Source of the DNA: an uncultured Eubacteriales bacterium
Lineage (GTDB): Bacteria; Bacillota; Clostridia; Oscillospirales; CAG-382
Assembly: GCA_934444645.1 (NCBI GenBank)
Contig: CAKSCV010000026.1
Location: forward strand, 1 to 35,407
Reading direction: 5' to 3'
DNA: 35,407 bases
Shown here: positions 1-6,762 of the stretch, piece by piece
Numbering within the stretch: position 1 is the first letter of the stretch
Layout of the letters: every line of letters begins with the position of its first letter
The notes under the pieces: generated by a model
Database searches by the model: none
What the model was told of the DNA's origin: nothing
Seen by the model: only the letters and a program-made list of their open reading frames with translations
Translations under genes and position numbers: made by a program

Positions 1-134
1 ATCCTTCAAAAACAGAGCAAGACCGAATTGTCAGCGTTTTTCGCCACCTCGACCACCTTATCACCCTTCATCAGCGTAAGCTCGAAAAACTGCAAAATAT
101 CAAGAAATCCATGCTTGAAAAGATGTTTGTTTAA
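1..134 (+). CDS. hsdS: Type I restriction specificity subunit HsdS, 3' end
   Basis: Only the last 43 or so codons are in the window; the gene enters from the left edge and stops with TAA at 132-134. The reading frame gives an EQDRIV segment, then HLDHLITLHQRK, then a lysine-rich helix ending in MLEKMFV. This is the usual end of HsdS, the DNA-recognition subunit that pairs with HsdM and HsdR: the second conserved region, a coiled-coil spacer following the second target-recognition domain. The DNA coding for DHLITLHQRK is repeated perfectly at 2177-2211 in an orphan hsdS half downstream. The next gene starts 15 bases after the stop, so a shared transcript is likely. The target sequence cannot be deduced because both recognition domains lie outside the window. 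Confidence 0.88.
   Translation, partial: PSKTEQDRIVSVFRHLDHLITLHQRKLEKLQNIKKSMLEKMFV
47..81 (+). repeat. 35-bp perfect direct repeat, left copy
   Basis: This stretch, encoding most of LDHLITLHQRK in hsdS, is identical to 2177-2211 in the orphan hsdS half, in the same orientation and frame. Recombination between the two would remove about 2.1 kb carrying the whole ADP-ribosylation cassette. Confidence 0.9.
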
Positions 135-148
135 GGAGGAACGGGAAA

Positions 149-802
149 ATGGGAATCATAACTTTATATCACGGTACTCCCGACAAGCTTGTCGTTCCCC
201 AATACGGCGGCGGTGATGAAAAGCACGACTACGGAAAAGGCTTTTATCTGACCGAGAGTATTGAACTTGCCAAAGAATGGGCGGTCTGCCGTCCCAATGA
301 TACAAACGGATGGGTTCATAAGTATGAACTTGAAACCGATGGGCTGAAGATCTTGGATTTTCAGCAGAGAGAAGTTCTTGCATGGCTTGCCGAGCTGATG
401 AAGCACAGGGATGCTGCCGATTCCAAGCGATACCGTATGCTGGCGAAGAGGTTTATCGAGAAATACGGCGTCGATACAAGCGATTACGATGTGATTCGCG
501 GCTGGAGAGCCAATGCTTCTTACTTCTACATTGCAAGGGAGTTTGTTCGGGACAACATCGACATCGACATTCTCGAAGAGCTGCTCTCCTTGGGCGGCTT
601 GGGCATCCAATATTGCCTCAAATCCGAAGCGGCCTATGCCAACCTGACCGAAAAGCAGGAGGAACTGCTTTCCGTCCCTTATGCTGAGTTTAACGACAGG
701 TACAATCAGAGAGATGCGGCGGCAAGAAAAAATATGCGGGAGCTTGTTGATTCCGATGCAAACAAGGTTACAAAGGTGTTCAGCACGTTGTTTGAGAGGT
801 GA
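149..802 (+). CDS. DUF3990 family protein, predicted ADP-ribosyltransferase (toxin-like)
   Basis: A 217-residue soluble protein. The N-terminus carries LYHGT (His8) and, 25 residues on, GKGFYLT (Tyr33), followed by a helix with AKEWA. That is the DUF3990 signature and matches the first two positions of the His-Tyr-Glu triad of diphtheria-toxin-type ADP-ribosyltransferases. A later GIQYCLKS segment (Gln154) sits where the third catalytic position, Glu, Asp or Gln, is expected. The family is placed among ADP-ribosyltransferase-like proteins; the target (protein, RNA or DNA) is unknown. The start ATG has AGGAGG at 134-139. The stop overlaps the start region of the next gene, and a NADAR protein follows, so the gene is best read as the ADP-ribosylating part of a small cassette placed inside a type I restriction locus. 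The assignment to DUF3990 is fairly firm; activity is inferred. Confidence 0.82.
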   Translation: MGIITLYHGTPDKLVVPQYGGGDEKHDYGKGFYLTESIELAKEWAVCRPNDTNGWVHKYELETDGLKILDFQQREVLAWLAELMKHRDAADSKRYRMLAKRFIEKYGVDTSDYDVIRGWRANASYFYIAREFVRDNIDIDILEELLSLGGLGIQYCLKSEAAYANLTEKQEELLSVPYAEFNDRYNQRDAAARKNMRELVDSDANKVTKVFSTLFER

Positions 803-1224
803 TGATAATGCGTGCGTATGCAGAAGAATACGTAAACGATGTGGTTGAAAGCCAAGGAAAGCTTTTTGATCTTGTGGCGCAGGAATATCCTGACAAGGAT
901 ACCGAGGCGTTTATTAACACCTATATGGCAGGCAAGACAAGAAAGAGCATTGACGAAGCAAAAGCCTATGTCAATACCATGGATGCAAAAGAACTTTGGG
1001 CGTATTTTACCGAAACGGAAAACTACCGTCTGAAGGAAGGCAAGGCTTTGGAAGGGTTTATGCCGTTTTGGATCGGGGAATTTTATGCCTATTACCAGTG
1101 GTACTACAATCTGCCGAGTGCAGAGCTTGTCAAGAAAATCCCGGTGTCCTTTTTGAAAAAAGCGTATGCCGGACTTCACGACTTAGAACTTGATTTGGCA
1201 GTGAAAAAAGTGGGTGAAGTGTGA
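802..1224 (+). CDS. Unrecognised helical protein in ADP-ribosylation cassette
   Basis: About 140 residues, acidic and lysine-rich, predicted mostly helical, with no signal peptide or membrane segment. I do not recognise a named domain. Its most distinctive part is an aromatic cluster near the C-terminus (GEFYAYYQWYYNLPSAEL) followed by LHDLELD. Three starts are possible: GTG 799, ATG 802 and ATG 808. GAGAGG at 794-799 fits ATG 808 best by spacing, while ATG 802 gives the ATGA overlap with the stop of the DUF3990 gene. The 3' end also overlaps the next start (TGATG). Translational coupling on both sides implies the three products work together. By analogy with DUF3990 operons that carry a small partner protein, it could be an immunity or adaptor protein; this is inference. 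Confidence 0.72.
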   Translation: MIMRAYAEEYVNDVVESQGKLFDLVAQEYPDKDTEAFINTYMAGKTRKSIDEAKAYVNTMDAKELWAYFTETENYRLKEGKALEGFMPFWIGEFYAYYQWYYNLPSAELVKKIPVSFLKKAYAGLHDLELDLAVKKVGEV

Positions 1225-1697
1225 TGGCTGTTATTTGCTTTCACAATCCGAATGAAGAAAACGGATATTTAAGCAACTGGTATCCATCCGCATTTACGCT
1301 GGAGGGCATTGCATTTTCCTCCATGGAGCAGTATATGATGTACCGTAAGGCGGTTTGCTTTGGCGACGATAAAACAGCCGCACAGATTCTCTCCGCAAAG
1401 GATGCCGCCGAAATCAAAGCTCTTGGACGGCTTGTGTCCGGCTATGACGAGAATCTGTGGAACGGTGTCCGACAGATCGTTGTCTATGAGGGGCTTTGGG
1501 CAAAGTTTTCGCAGAACGCCGCGCTGAAGGAGCAGCTGAAAGGTACGGGAAAGGCTTTTCTTGCGGAGTGTGCGGTGAAAGACCGGATATGGGGGATCGG
1601 GCTGTCCATGCACGACCCTGACAGGCTTGATCGGGCAAAATGGCAAGGGCAAAATCTGCTGGGTTATGCCCTGATGATGGTGCGTGAAAGGCTGTAA
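1224..1697 (+). CDS. NADAR family protein (predicted ADP-ribose hydrolase)
   Basis: 157 residues from ATG 1224, spanning the whole NADAR (YbiA/DUF1768-like) domain. Visible motifs are NGYLSNWYPSAF (residues 13-24), SSMEQYMMYRKA (32-43, containing the conserved Glu35), KAFLAECAVKDRIWGIGL (110-127) and the closing NLLGYALMMVRERL. NADAR proteins bind ADP-ribose derivatives, and members have been shown to remove ADP-ribose from guanosine in DNA placed there by DarT1-type toxins. Here the gene overlaps the previous one and follows a DUF3990 ADP-ribosyltransferase-like gene, so an antitoxin or eraser role is the natural reading. Its stop codon TAA is followed immediately, in the same frame, by hsdS-type sequence, which marks the right boundary of the inserted cassette. 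An alternative GTG start at 1221 would add one residue. Confidence 0.85.
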   Translation: MAVICFHNPNEENGYLSNWYPSAFTLEGIAFSSMEQYMMYRKAVCFGDDKTAAQILSAKDAAEIKALGRLVSGYDENLWNGVRQIVVYEGLWAKFSQNAALKEQLKGTGKAFLAECAVKDRIWGIGLSMHDPDRLDRAKWQGQNLLGYALMMVRERL

Positions 1698-2276
1698 TCA
1701 ACATATTCTTGGGAACAGCGTAAGTTTTCAGACATTACTTTTCCCACTGGCGAAAAGAATAAGGACAACCTTCCATTAGAGAGCTATTCAATTACCAACG
1801 AACACGGGTTTGTACCACAAGATGAGAAGTTCGAGAATGGTGGGACGATGCGAGAAGCAGATAAAAGGATGTATTATATCGTTTCTCCAAACTCCTTTGC
1901 ATATAACCCGGCAAGAATAAATGTTGGTTCAATCGGATACCAAAATGTCGGGAAAAATGTGATAGTTAGCTCTCTTTATGAGGCTTTCAAGACCTCCGAA
2001 GATGTTGACGATAGGCTCTTATGGCACTGGTTCAAATCACCTGATTTTCAAAAGTTGATTATGCAGTTGCAAGAGGGTGGCGTTCGTCTGTACTTCTATT
2101 ACGACAAGCTCTGTATGGGAGAAGTATCTCTTCCTTCGCTTGAGGAACAGCGCAAAATCGGAAAGCTGTTTGATACCCTCGACCACCTTATCACCCTTCA
2201 TCAGCGTAAGCAAATCACCGAAAGTATCATAAAAAAACAGCCTGAAAAGCGATTTTTAAGGCGGAAAGGATTTATT
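1698..2276 (+). pseudogene. Orphan hsdS half (second recognition domain and conserved region), no start
   Basis: The frame beginning directly after the NADAR stop encodes STYSWEQRKFSDITF, the usual opening of an HsdS half, then a target-recognition domain and the conserved region EEQRKIGKLFDTLDHLITLHQRK (to about 2212). There is no first half, no convincing start codon or ribosome binding site, and no stop before hsdR: the frame runs straight through the hsdR start. An internal ATG at 1848 has no good Shine-Dalgarno. It is therefore a 5'-truncated specificity gene, either a relic or a silent donor of a recognition domain. Its 35-bp stretch at 2177-2211 is identical to 47-81 in the upstream hsdS. 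After HQRK the sequence no longer resembles the normal hsdS tail seen at 82-134. Confidence 0.75.
2177..2211 (+). repeat. 35-bp perfect direct repeat, right copy
   Basis: This is the second copy of the repeat at 47-81, inside the conserved region of the orphan hsdS half. The flanking bases differ from the left copy. Confidence 0.9.
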
Positions 2277-5200
2277 ATGACCTTCAATAAGGAGTCAGCT
2301 TTTGAGGATGCCCTCATACAAGTGCTGACAACTTCTTGCGGTTGGGAGAAAACCGTTCTTGAGTATAAAACCGAAAAAGATCTTCTTCAGAACTGGGCGG
2401 ACATCCTCTTTGAAAACAATCGGGGCATATACAACCTCAATGATTATCCCCTTACAGAGGGTGAAATGGAGCAAATACTGGAGCAGATCAACGAGCTGCA
2501 TACACCGCTCCGCTTGAATGGCTTTATCAACGGCAAAACCATTTCCATCAAGCGTGACAATCCCGATGACAAGGAGCATTTCGGCAAAGAGATATCCTTA
2601 AAAATCTATGACAGACAAGAGATTGCCGCCGGACAAAGCCGTTATCAGATAGCAAGGCAACCCAAATTTACCGCCAAGTCTTCCGTTCTTCCCGACCGCA
2701 GAGGAGACTTTATGCTTTTGATCAACGGTATGCCGCTGATTCATGTTGAATTAAAAAAGACCGGCATCCCGATTTCACAGGCATATAACCAAATCGAAAA
2801 ATACTCCCATGAGGGTGTTTTTACCGGACTGTTTGCTTTGGTTCAGGTGTTTGTTGCGATGAATCCGGAGGAAGCCGTGTATTTTGCTAACCCGGGACCG
2901 GACGGTATATTCAATCCGTTATTCTTCTTCCATTGGGCGAATTTTAATAACGAGCCTATAAACGATTGGAAGCAATTAGCGTCCTCTTTTCTGTCCATCC
3001 CGATGGCGCATCAGCTCATCGGCTTCTACACGGTTGCAGACGATACGGACGGCGTTCTGAAAGTGATGCGCTCCTACCAATTTCGCGCCGCCAATAAGAT
3101 TTCCGATACCGTTGCCAAAAACAAATGGGAGGATAACAACCAGCGCGGCGGTTATATATGGCATACGACCGGTTCGGGAAAGACCATGACCTCATTCAAG
3201 TCCGCTCAGCTGATTGCGAACTCAAAAGACGCTGACAAGGTTGTATTCCTGATAGACCGAATCGAACTCGGAACACAAAGCGCACGTGAATATCGCGGCT
3301 TTGCGGAAGCTACCGACTCGATTCAGGAAACCGAAGACACCGCTGTGCTGATTTCCAAAATGAAAAGCAACGATACCGCAAACACGCTGATTGTAACCTC
3401 AATTCAAAAAATGAGCAACCTCCGTGACGAAGCGCAGCGAGGTTTGAAGAAAGCTGATATTGATGCGATTTCTGCCAAGCGTGTTGTTTTCATCGTTGAT
3501 GAATGCCACCGCGATACCTTTGGCGATATGATGCGTGCCGTTAAGGAAACCTTTCCGCGCGCGATGTTCTTTGGCTTTACGGGAACTCCCATTCAGATTG
3601 AAAACAGGAAAAAAGGCTGCACCACAGCGGATGTTTTCGGCAAAGAATTGCATCGATACAGCATTGCGGACGGTATCCGTGATAAAAACGTCCTTGGTTT
3701 TGACCCGATCAAGGTTTTGACATATAAAGAAAAAGATGCGCGCGAAGCGGTTGCGTTGGAACAAGCCAAGGCAGCTTCAGTCCGTGAAGTTTTTGAAAAT
3801 CCTGCCAAGGAGAAAATCTATTATCACTACATGAACGATGTTCCGATGGCGGGGTACACCGATGAAACCGGCAAGCGCGTGCGCGGCATTGAGGATTTTC
3901 TGCTTGAAAGCGGTCAATACCGCACCGAAGAGCATCACAAAACGGTGATTCAGGATATCCGCGATAATTGGATCGCTATCAGCCATAATTACAAATTTCA
4001 TGGGCTGTTTGCCACCGCAAGCATTCCCGAAGCGGTTGAATACTATCGGCTTTTTAAGAAGCTTGCGCCGGAAATCAAGGTGACCGCTCTGTTTGATCCG
4101 AGCATTGACAACAACGGCAAGGGTATTGAAAAAGAGGATGCATTAAAAGAAATCATCGAGGATTATAACGCAATATACAAGCAGTCTTTTTCAATTCCCA
4201 CCTATGCTAAAATGAAAAAGGATATTCAACACCGTCTGGCTCACAAAAAACCGTATGAGCGGATAGCAAACACGCCGAATGAACAGATCGATCTGCTGAT
4301 CGTGGTGGATCAGATGCTGACAGGTTATGACTCGAAGTGGCTGAATGTGCTGTACCTTGATAAGATACTGCACTATGAAAATGTCATCCAGGCTTTTTCG
4401 AGAACAAACCGCCTGTTTGGAGAGGACAAGCCGTTTGGCACCATCAAATATTACCGTGCGCCGTTTACTATGGAACAAAACATTAAAGATGCTGTCAAGC
4501 TTTATTCGGGCGATAAGCCGCTCGGGATGTTTGTTTGCAAGCTTGATAAAAACATTGAAGGCATGAATGCGGTGTTCACGCAAATCAAAAACCTGTTTGA
4601 GGCTGCGGATGTTGCGAACTTTGAAAAACTGCCCGGAAGCGTGGAAGAACGGAAAAAATTTGCGAAGCTGTTCCGTGAATTCAATTCCTATCTTGAGTCC
4701 GCCAAGGTGCAGGGGTTTCTTTGGGAGCGTACCGAATACAACATTATCGACGAAGAAACAGGTGAAGCGATTACAGCTTCTCCGTTGATGGATTATCGCA
4801 CCTATAGGATTCTTGTTCTGCGTTACAAGGAGCTGTCGTTGCCGACGTCCGACAATTCCCCTTCGGGAGAGGATTTGCCATACGATCTTGCAGGCTATAT
4901 TACAGCCATTGATACAGATGATATTGACGCCGACTACATGAATTCAAGATTTGATAAGTATCAGAAGGCTTTATCTGTCGGTAATCCTGCCGATGTTGAA
5001 AAGACAAGCCAAGAGCTGCATAACACCTTTGCCTCCTTGACGCAGGAGGAGCAAAAGTTCGCAAACATATTCTTGCACGATATAGAAACAGGGGATGTAG
5101 AGGTTGAACCCGGCAAAAGTCTGCGTGATTACATCAACGAATACATGAAACGCGCGAAAGATGATCAGATTCACCGCTTTGCCGAAACTTTTGGCCTTGA

Positions 5201-5414
5201 TGAAGAAATGCTCAGAAAAACGATGACAGCTAAAGTTGATGAAACCAATATCAACGAATTCGGGCGGTTTGACAATTTGATAAAGACTGCGGACAATGAA
5301 AAGGCAATAGCCTTTTTCGGTGATTCTCTGCCGCCTTTTCGTGTCAAAATCAAGCTGAATCAGGTTCTCCGAAAGTTTATTCTTAACGGCGGTTATGAAA
5401 TCAGCAAGCCGTAA
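2277..5414 (+). CDS. hsdR: Type I restriction endonuclease subunit R
   Basis: 1045 residues from ATG 2277, preceded by GCGGAAAGGA; this is a normal length for the EcoR124I-type motor and nuclease subunit. The N-terminal nuclease shows the PD-(D/E)xK arrangement: Asp144 in RRGDF, then Glu158 and Lys160 in VELKK. The SF2 translocase follows with Walker A HTTGSGKT (296-303), DECH (408-411), TGTP (435-438), and motif VI QAFSRTNR further on. The C-terminal helical region binds HsdM. HsdR needs HsdM and HsdS to cut; hsdM is not in the window and presumably lies to the left. The same frame is open upstream to 1698, so a longer product fused to the orphan hsdS half is formally possible, but the ATG at 2277 is the better start. 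Transcription ends at the hairpin at 5434-5459. Confidence 0.95.
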   Translation: MTFNKESAFEDALIQVLTTSCGWEKTVLEYKTEKDLLQNWADILFENNRGIYNLNDYPLTEGEMEQILEQINELHTPLRLNGFINGKTISIKRDNPDDKEHFGKEISLKIYDRQEIAAGQSRYQIARQPKFTAKSSVLPDRRGDFMLLINGMPLIHVELKKTGIPISQAYNQIEKYSHEGVFTGLFALVQVFVAMNPEEAVYFANPGPDGIFNPLFFFHWANFNNEPINDWKQLASSFLSIPMAHQLIGFYTVADDTDGVLKVMRSYQFRAANKISDTVAKNKWEDNNQRGGYIWHTTGSGKTMTSFKSAQLIANSKDADKVVFLIDRIELGTQSAREYRGFAEATDSIQETEDTAVLISKMKSNDTANTLIVTSIQKMSNLRDEAQRGLKKADIDAISAKRVVFIVDECHRDTFGDMMRAVKETFPRAMFFGFTGTPIQIENRKKGCTTADVFGKELHRYSIADGIRDKNVLGFDPIKVLTYKEKDAREAVALEQAKAASVREVFENPAKEKIYYHYMNDVPMAGYTDETGKRVRGIEDFLLESGQYRTEEHHKTVIQDIRDNWIAISHNYKFHGLFATASIPEAVEYYRLFKKLAPEIKVTALFDPSIDNNGKGIEKEDALKEIIEDYNAIYKQSFSIPTYAKMKKDIQHRLAHKKPYERIANTPNEQIDLLIVVDQMLTGYDSKWLNVLYLDKILHYENVIQAFSRTNRLFGEDKPFGTIKYYRAPFTMEQNIKDAVKLYSGDKPLGMFVCKLDKNIEGMNAVFTQIKNLFEAADVANFEKLPGSVEERKKFAKLFREFNSYLESAKVQGFLWERTEYNIIDEETGEAITASPLMDYRTYRILVLRYKELSLPTSDNSPSGEDLPYDLAGYITAIDTDDIDADYMNSRFDKYQKALSVGNPADVEKTSQELHNTFASLTQEEQKFANIFLHDIETGDVEVEPGKSLRDYINEYMKRAKDDQIHRFAETFGLDEEMLRKTMTAKVDETNINEFGRFDNLIKTADNEKAIAFFGDSLPPFRVKIKLNQVLRKFILNGGYEISKP

Positions 5415-5433
5415 ACCCTGTCCAAGTGTTATA

Positions 5434-5465
5434 AGAGCCGAGGCTTTTCTCGGCTCTTTTGCTTT
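5434..5465 (+). terminator. Rho-independent terminator after hsdR
   Basis: A perfect 10-bp stem, AAGAGCCGAG (5434-5443) pairing with CTCGGCTCTT (5450-5459), has a six-base loop and is followed by a T-rich run. It lies 20 bases after the hsdR stop. Confidence 0.9.
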
Positions 5466-5644
5466 TTTTGGGAACAGCATAAGCGCGGTGAACCTGCATT
5501 GTTCGCTCTTAAAGCCTCGAATCATGCGGTTTTGCACAAATAAACCGCCCTTCGGCGGCATTTTCTGTTGCTGCCGCAACCTTTTTTGCCGCCTTCGGCG
5601 GCTGTTTCCCGGCGGCATTGCATACGCTTGCTTTGCAAGCGATC

Positions 5645-5679
5645 AAAAAATCCTGGACGGTTTTCCGCGCAGGATTTTT
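5645..5679 (-). terminator. Probable terminator of the NUDIX gene
   Basis: Read on the minus strand, TCCTG and CAGGA close a GC-rich stem with an AAAA loop, ending in six T residues (plus-strand A run 5645-5650). It lies just downstream of the NUDIX stop. Short palindromes of the CCGCC-TTCG-GGCGG type fill 5545-5645, and nothing coding is evident between 5466 and 5685. Confidence 0.6.
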
Positions 5680-5685
5680 GTCTTT

Positions 5686-6117
5686 CTACCGATATTTTGT
5701 ATAAATTTCCTTCGCTTCATCGCCGAAAAACACCGGCAGATACCGCTCAAAATTCGGCGGCAGCGTTTGCTGCGGCAGCTCTTCGGGAGAGAGCCAAAAG
5801 ACGCGCCCTTCGTCGGTCCTGTCGATAAGCTCGCCCGAAAATTTGTCCGCACGATAGGCAAATACCAGATATTTTTCGTGCTTTTCGGGGTTGTCCCAAT
5901 GAATGATGCCGCAAAGAACCGGATTTTCAATGACAAGTCCCGTTTCCTCACGCACTTCACGGATAGCCGCCGCCTCAAAGCTTTCGCCCGGATCCACATG
6001 CCCGCCCGGAAATGCAATGCCGCACCAATATTTGACGCGCTCTTGAACGAGCACTTTGCCGTCTGCACGGCGCAGCATGACCATATTGGTGACTTCGGTT
6101 TGATAGATATCGTTCAT
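5686..6117 (-). CDS. NUDIX hydrolase (MutT-like)
   Basis: 143 residues. The Nudix box GX5EX7REUXEEXGU is complete: Gly39, Glu45 and REVREETGL at residues 53-61. These are the residues that bind the metal ions and hydrolyse a nucleoside diphosphate linked to another group. The N-terminus (TNMVMLRR) and the AFPGGHVDPGES segment are like 8-oxo-dGTP or nucleotide-cleaning members, but the substrate cannot be fixed from sequence. The gene is 35 bases downstream of the ANTAR regulator on the same strand and may be the last gene of that operon. The start ATG at 6117 is preceded by AAAAAGGAC at a slightly long spacing. Confidence 0.9.
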   Translation of the reverse strand: MNDIYQTEVTNMVMLRRADGKVLVQERVKYWCGIAFPGGHVDPGESFEAAAIREVREETGLVIENPVLCGIIHWDNPEKHEKYLVFAYRADKFSGELIDRTDEGRVFWLSPEELPQQTLPPNFERYLPVFFGDEAKEIYTKYR

Positions 6118-6152
6118 GCTATTATTTTGTCCTTTTTGGTGTATTTTGCGCG

Positions 6153-6740
6153 TTATTCGGCATAGGTGCGCACGATCTCCGCGGCAATCTCCGCTTTGGA
6201 AAGCCGGCTGTCCATAGCCTGTTTTTCGATATATTTGTGCGCCTGCTCTTCGGTCATATGCGCAAATTCAATGAGCAGACATTTGGCGCGTGCAACGGCG
6301 GTTTGCTCGGTCAGCTTTTGCCGCAGCTTGCGGTTCTCTTCGGCTAATCTTGCACAGATGCCGACCGATGCGGTCACAAGCTTTAAGCTTTGATAGAAAA
6401 GCTGCTTGGATACCGGCTTTGCCATCGTGAGGACGCCGTAATCCTCCATACGGCAGCTTAATTCCTCGTAAAGCTCATTCTTTACGAGAAGCACCACGCC
6501 CGTGCCGGTCTTTTCGGCAGCCGTCATAGCAAGCTCGTGTCCGAATTCGTCGCCTAAGGGCGTGTTGACAATGACAATATGATAGTCGTTCTCCATGAGC
6601 TTTCGCCGGGCTTCCGCACCGTTTGACGCGTGCTCACGCGTGCAGATGACCGCGCCGTCCGCAAGTTCCGCGATAAAATCGGCACCTTTTTGCGTGCCGG
6701 ATACCACGAGAACGCGATATACATTCTTTCCGGAATTCAT
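6153..6740 (-). CDS. ANTAR-domain response regulator with degenerate receiver
   Basis: 195 residues. Residues 6-120 form a receiver-like fold: a first strand VYRVLVVSG, the position of the phospho-acceptor in IVIVNTPLG, and AKP with the conserved Lys108. The phosphorylated Asp is replaced by Asn59, and the acidic pair normally following strand 1 is missing (Val-Ser), so classical phosphorylation is unlikely. A helical linker leads to a C-terminal ANTAR domain (about 145-195: AVARAKCLLIEF, MTEEQAHKYI). ANTAR domains bind paired RNA hairpins and cause antitermination. The gene lies 22 bases after the glutamine synthetase homologue, a linkage common in Clostridia, so control by nitrogen status or by the neighbour protein is likely. 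The ribosome binding site GGAGGAAAGG precedes ATG 6740. No target hairpin pair was identified. Confidence 0.87.
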   Translation of the reverse strand: MNSGKNVYRVLVVSGTQKGADFIAELADGAVICTREHASNGAEARRKLMENDYHIVIVNTPLGDEFGHELAMTAAEKTGTGVVLLVKNELYEELSCRMEDYGVLTMAKPVSKQLFYQSLKLVTASVGICARLAEENRKLRQKLTEQTAVARAKCLLIEFAHMTEEQAHKYIEKQAMDSRLSKAEIAAEIVRTYAE

Positions 6741-6762
6741 AGACCTTTCCTCCGGCGTGCTT

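Noticed and set aside
5545..5645. Possible small RNA gene in the GC-palindrome region
   Set aside because: Only short CCGCC-TTCG-GGCGG palindromes of a kind seen elsewhere in the window; no promoter.
5395..6165. 256-codon plus-strand frame over the NUDIX gene
   Set aside because: Runs across the hsdR terminator and opposes a gene with a complete Nudix box.
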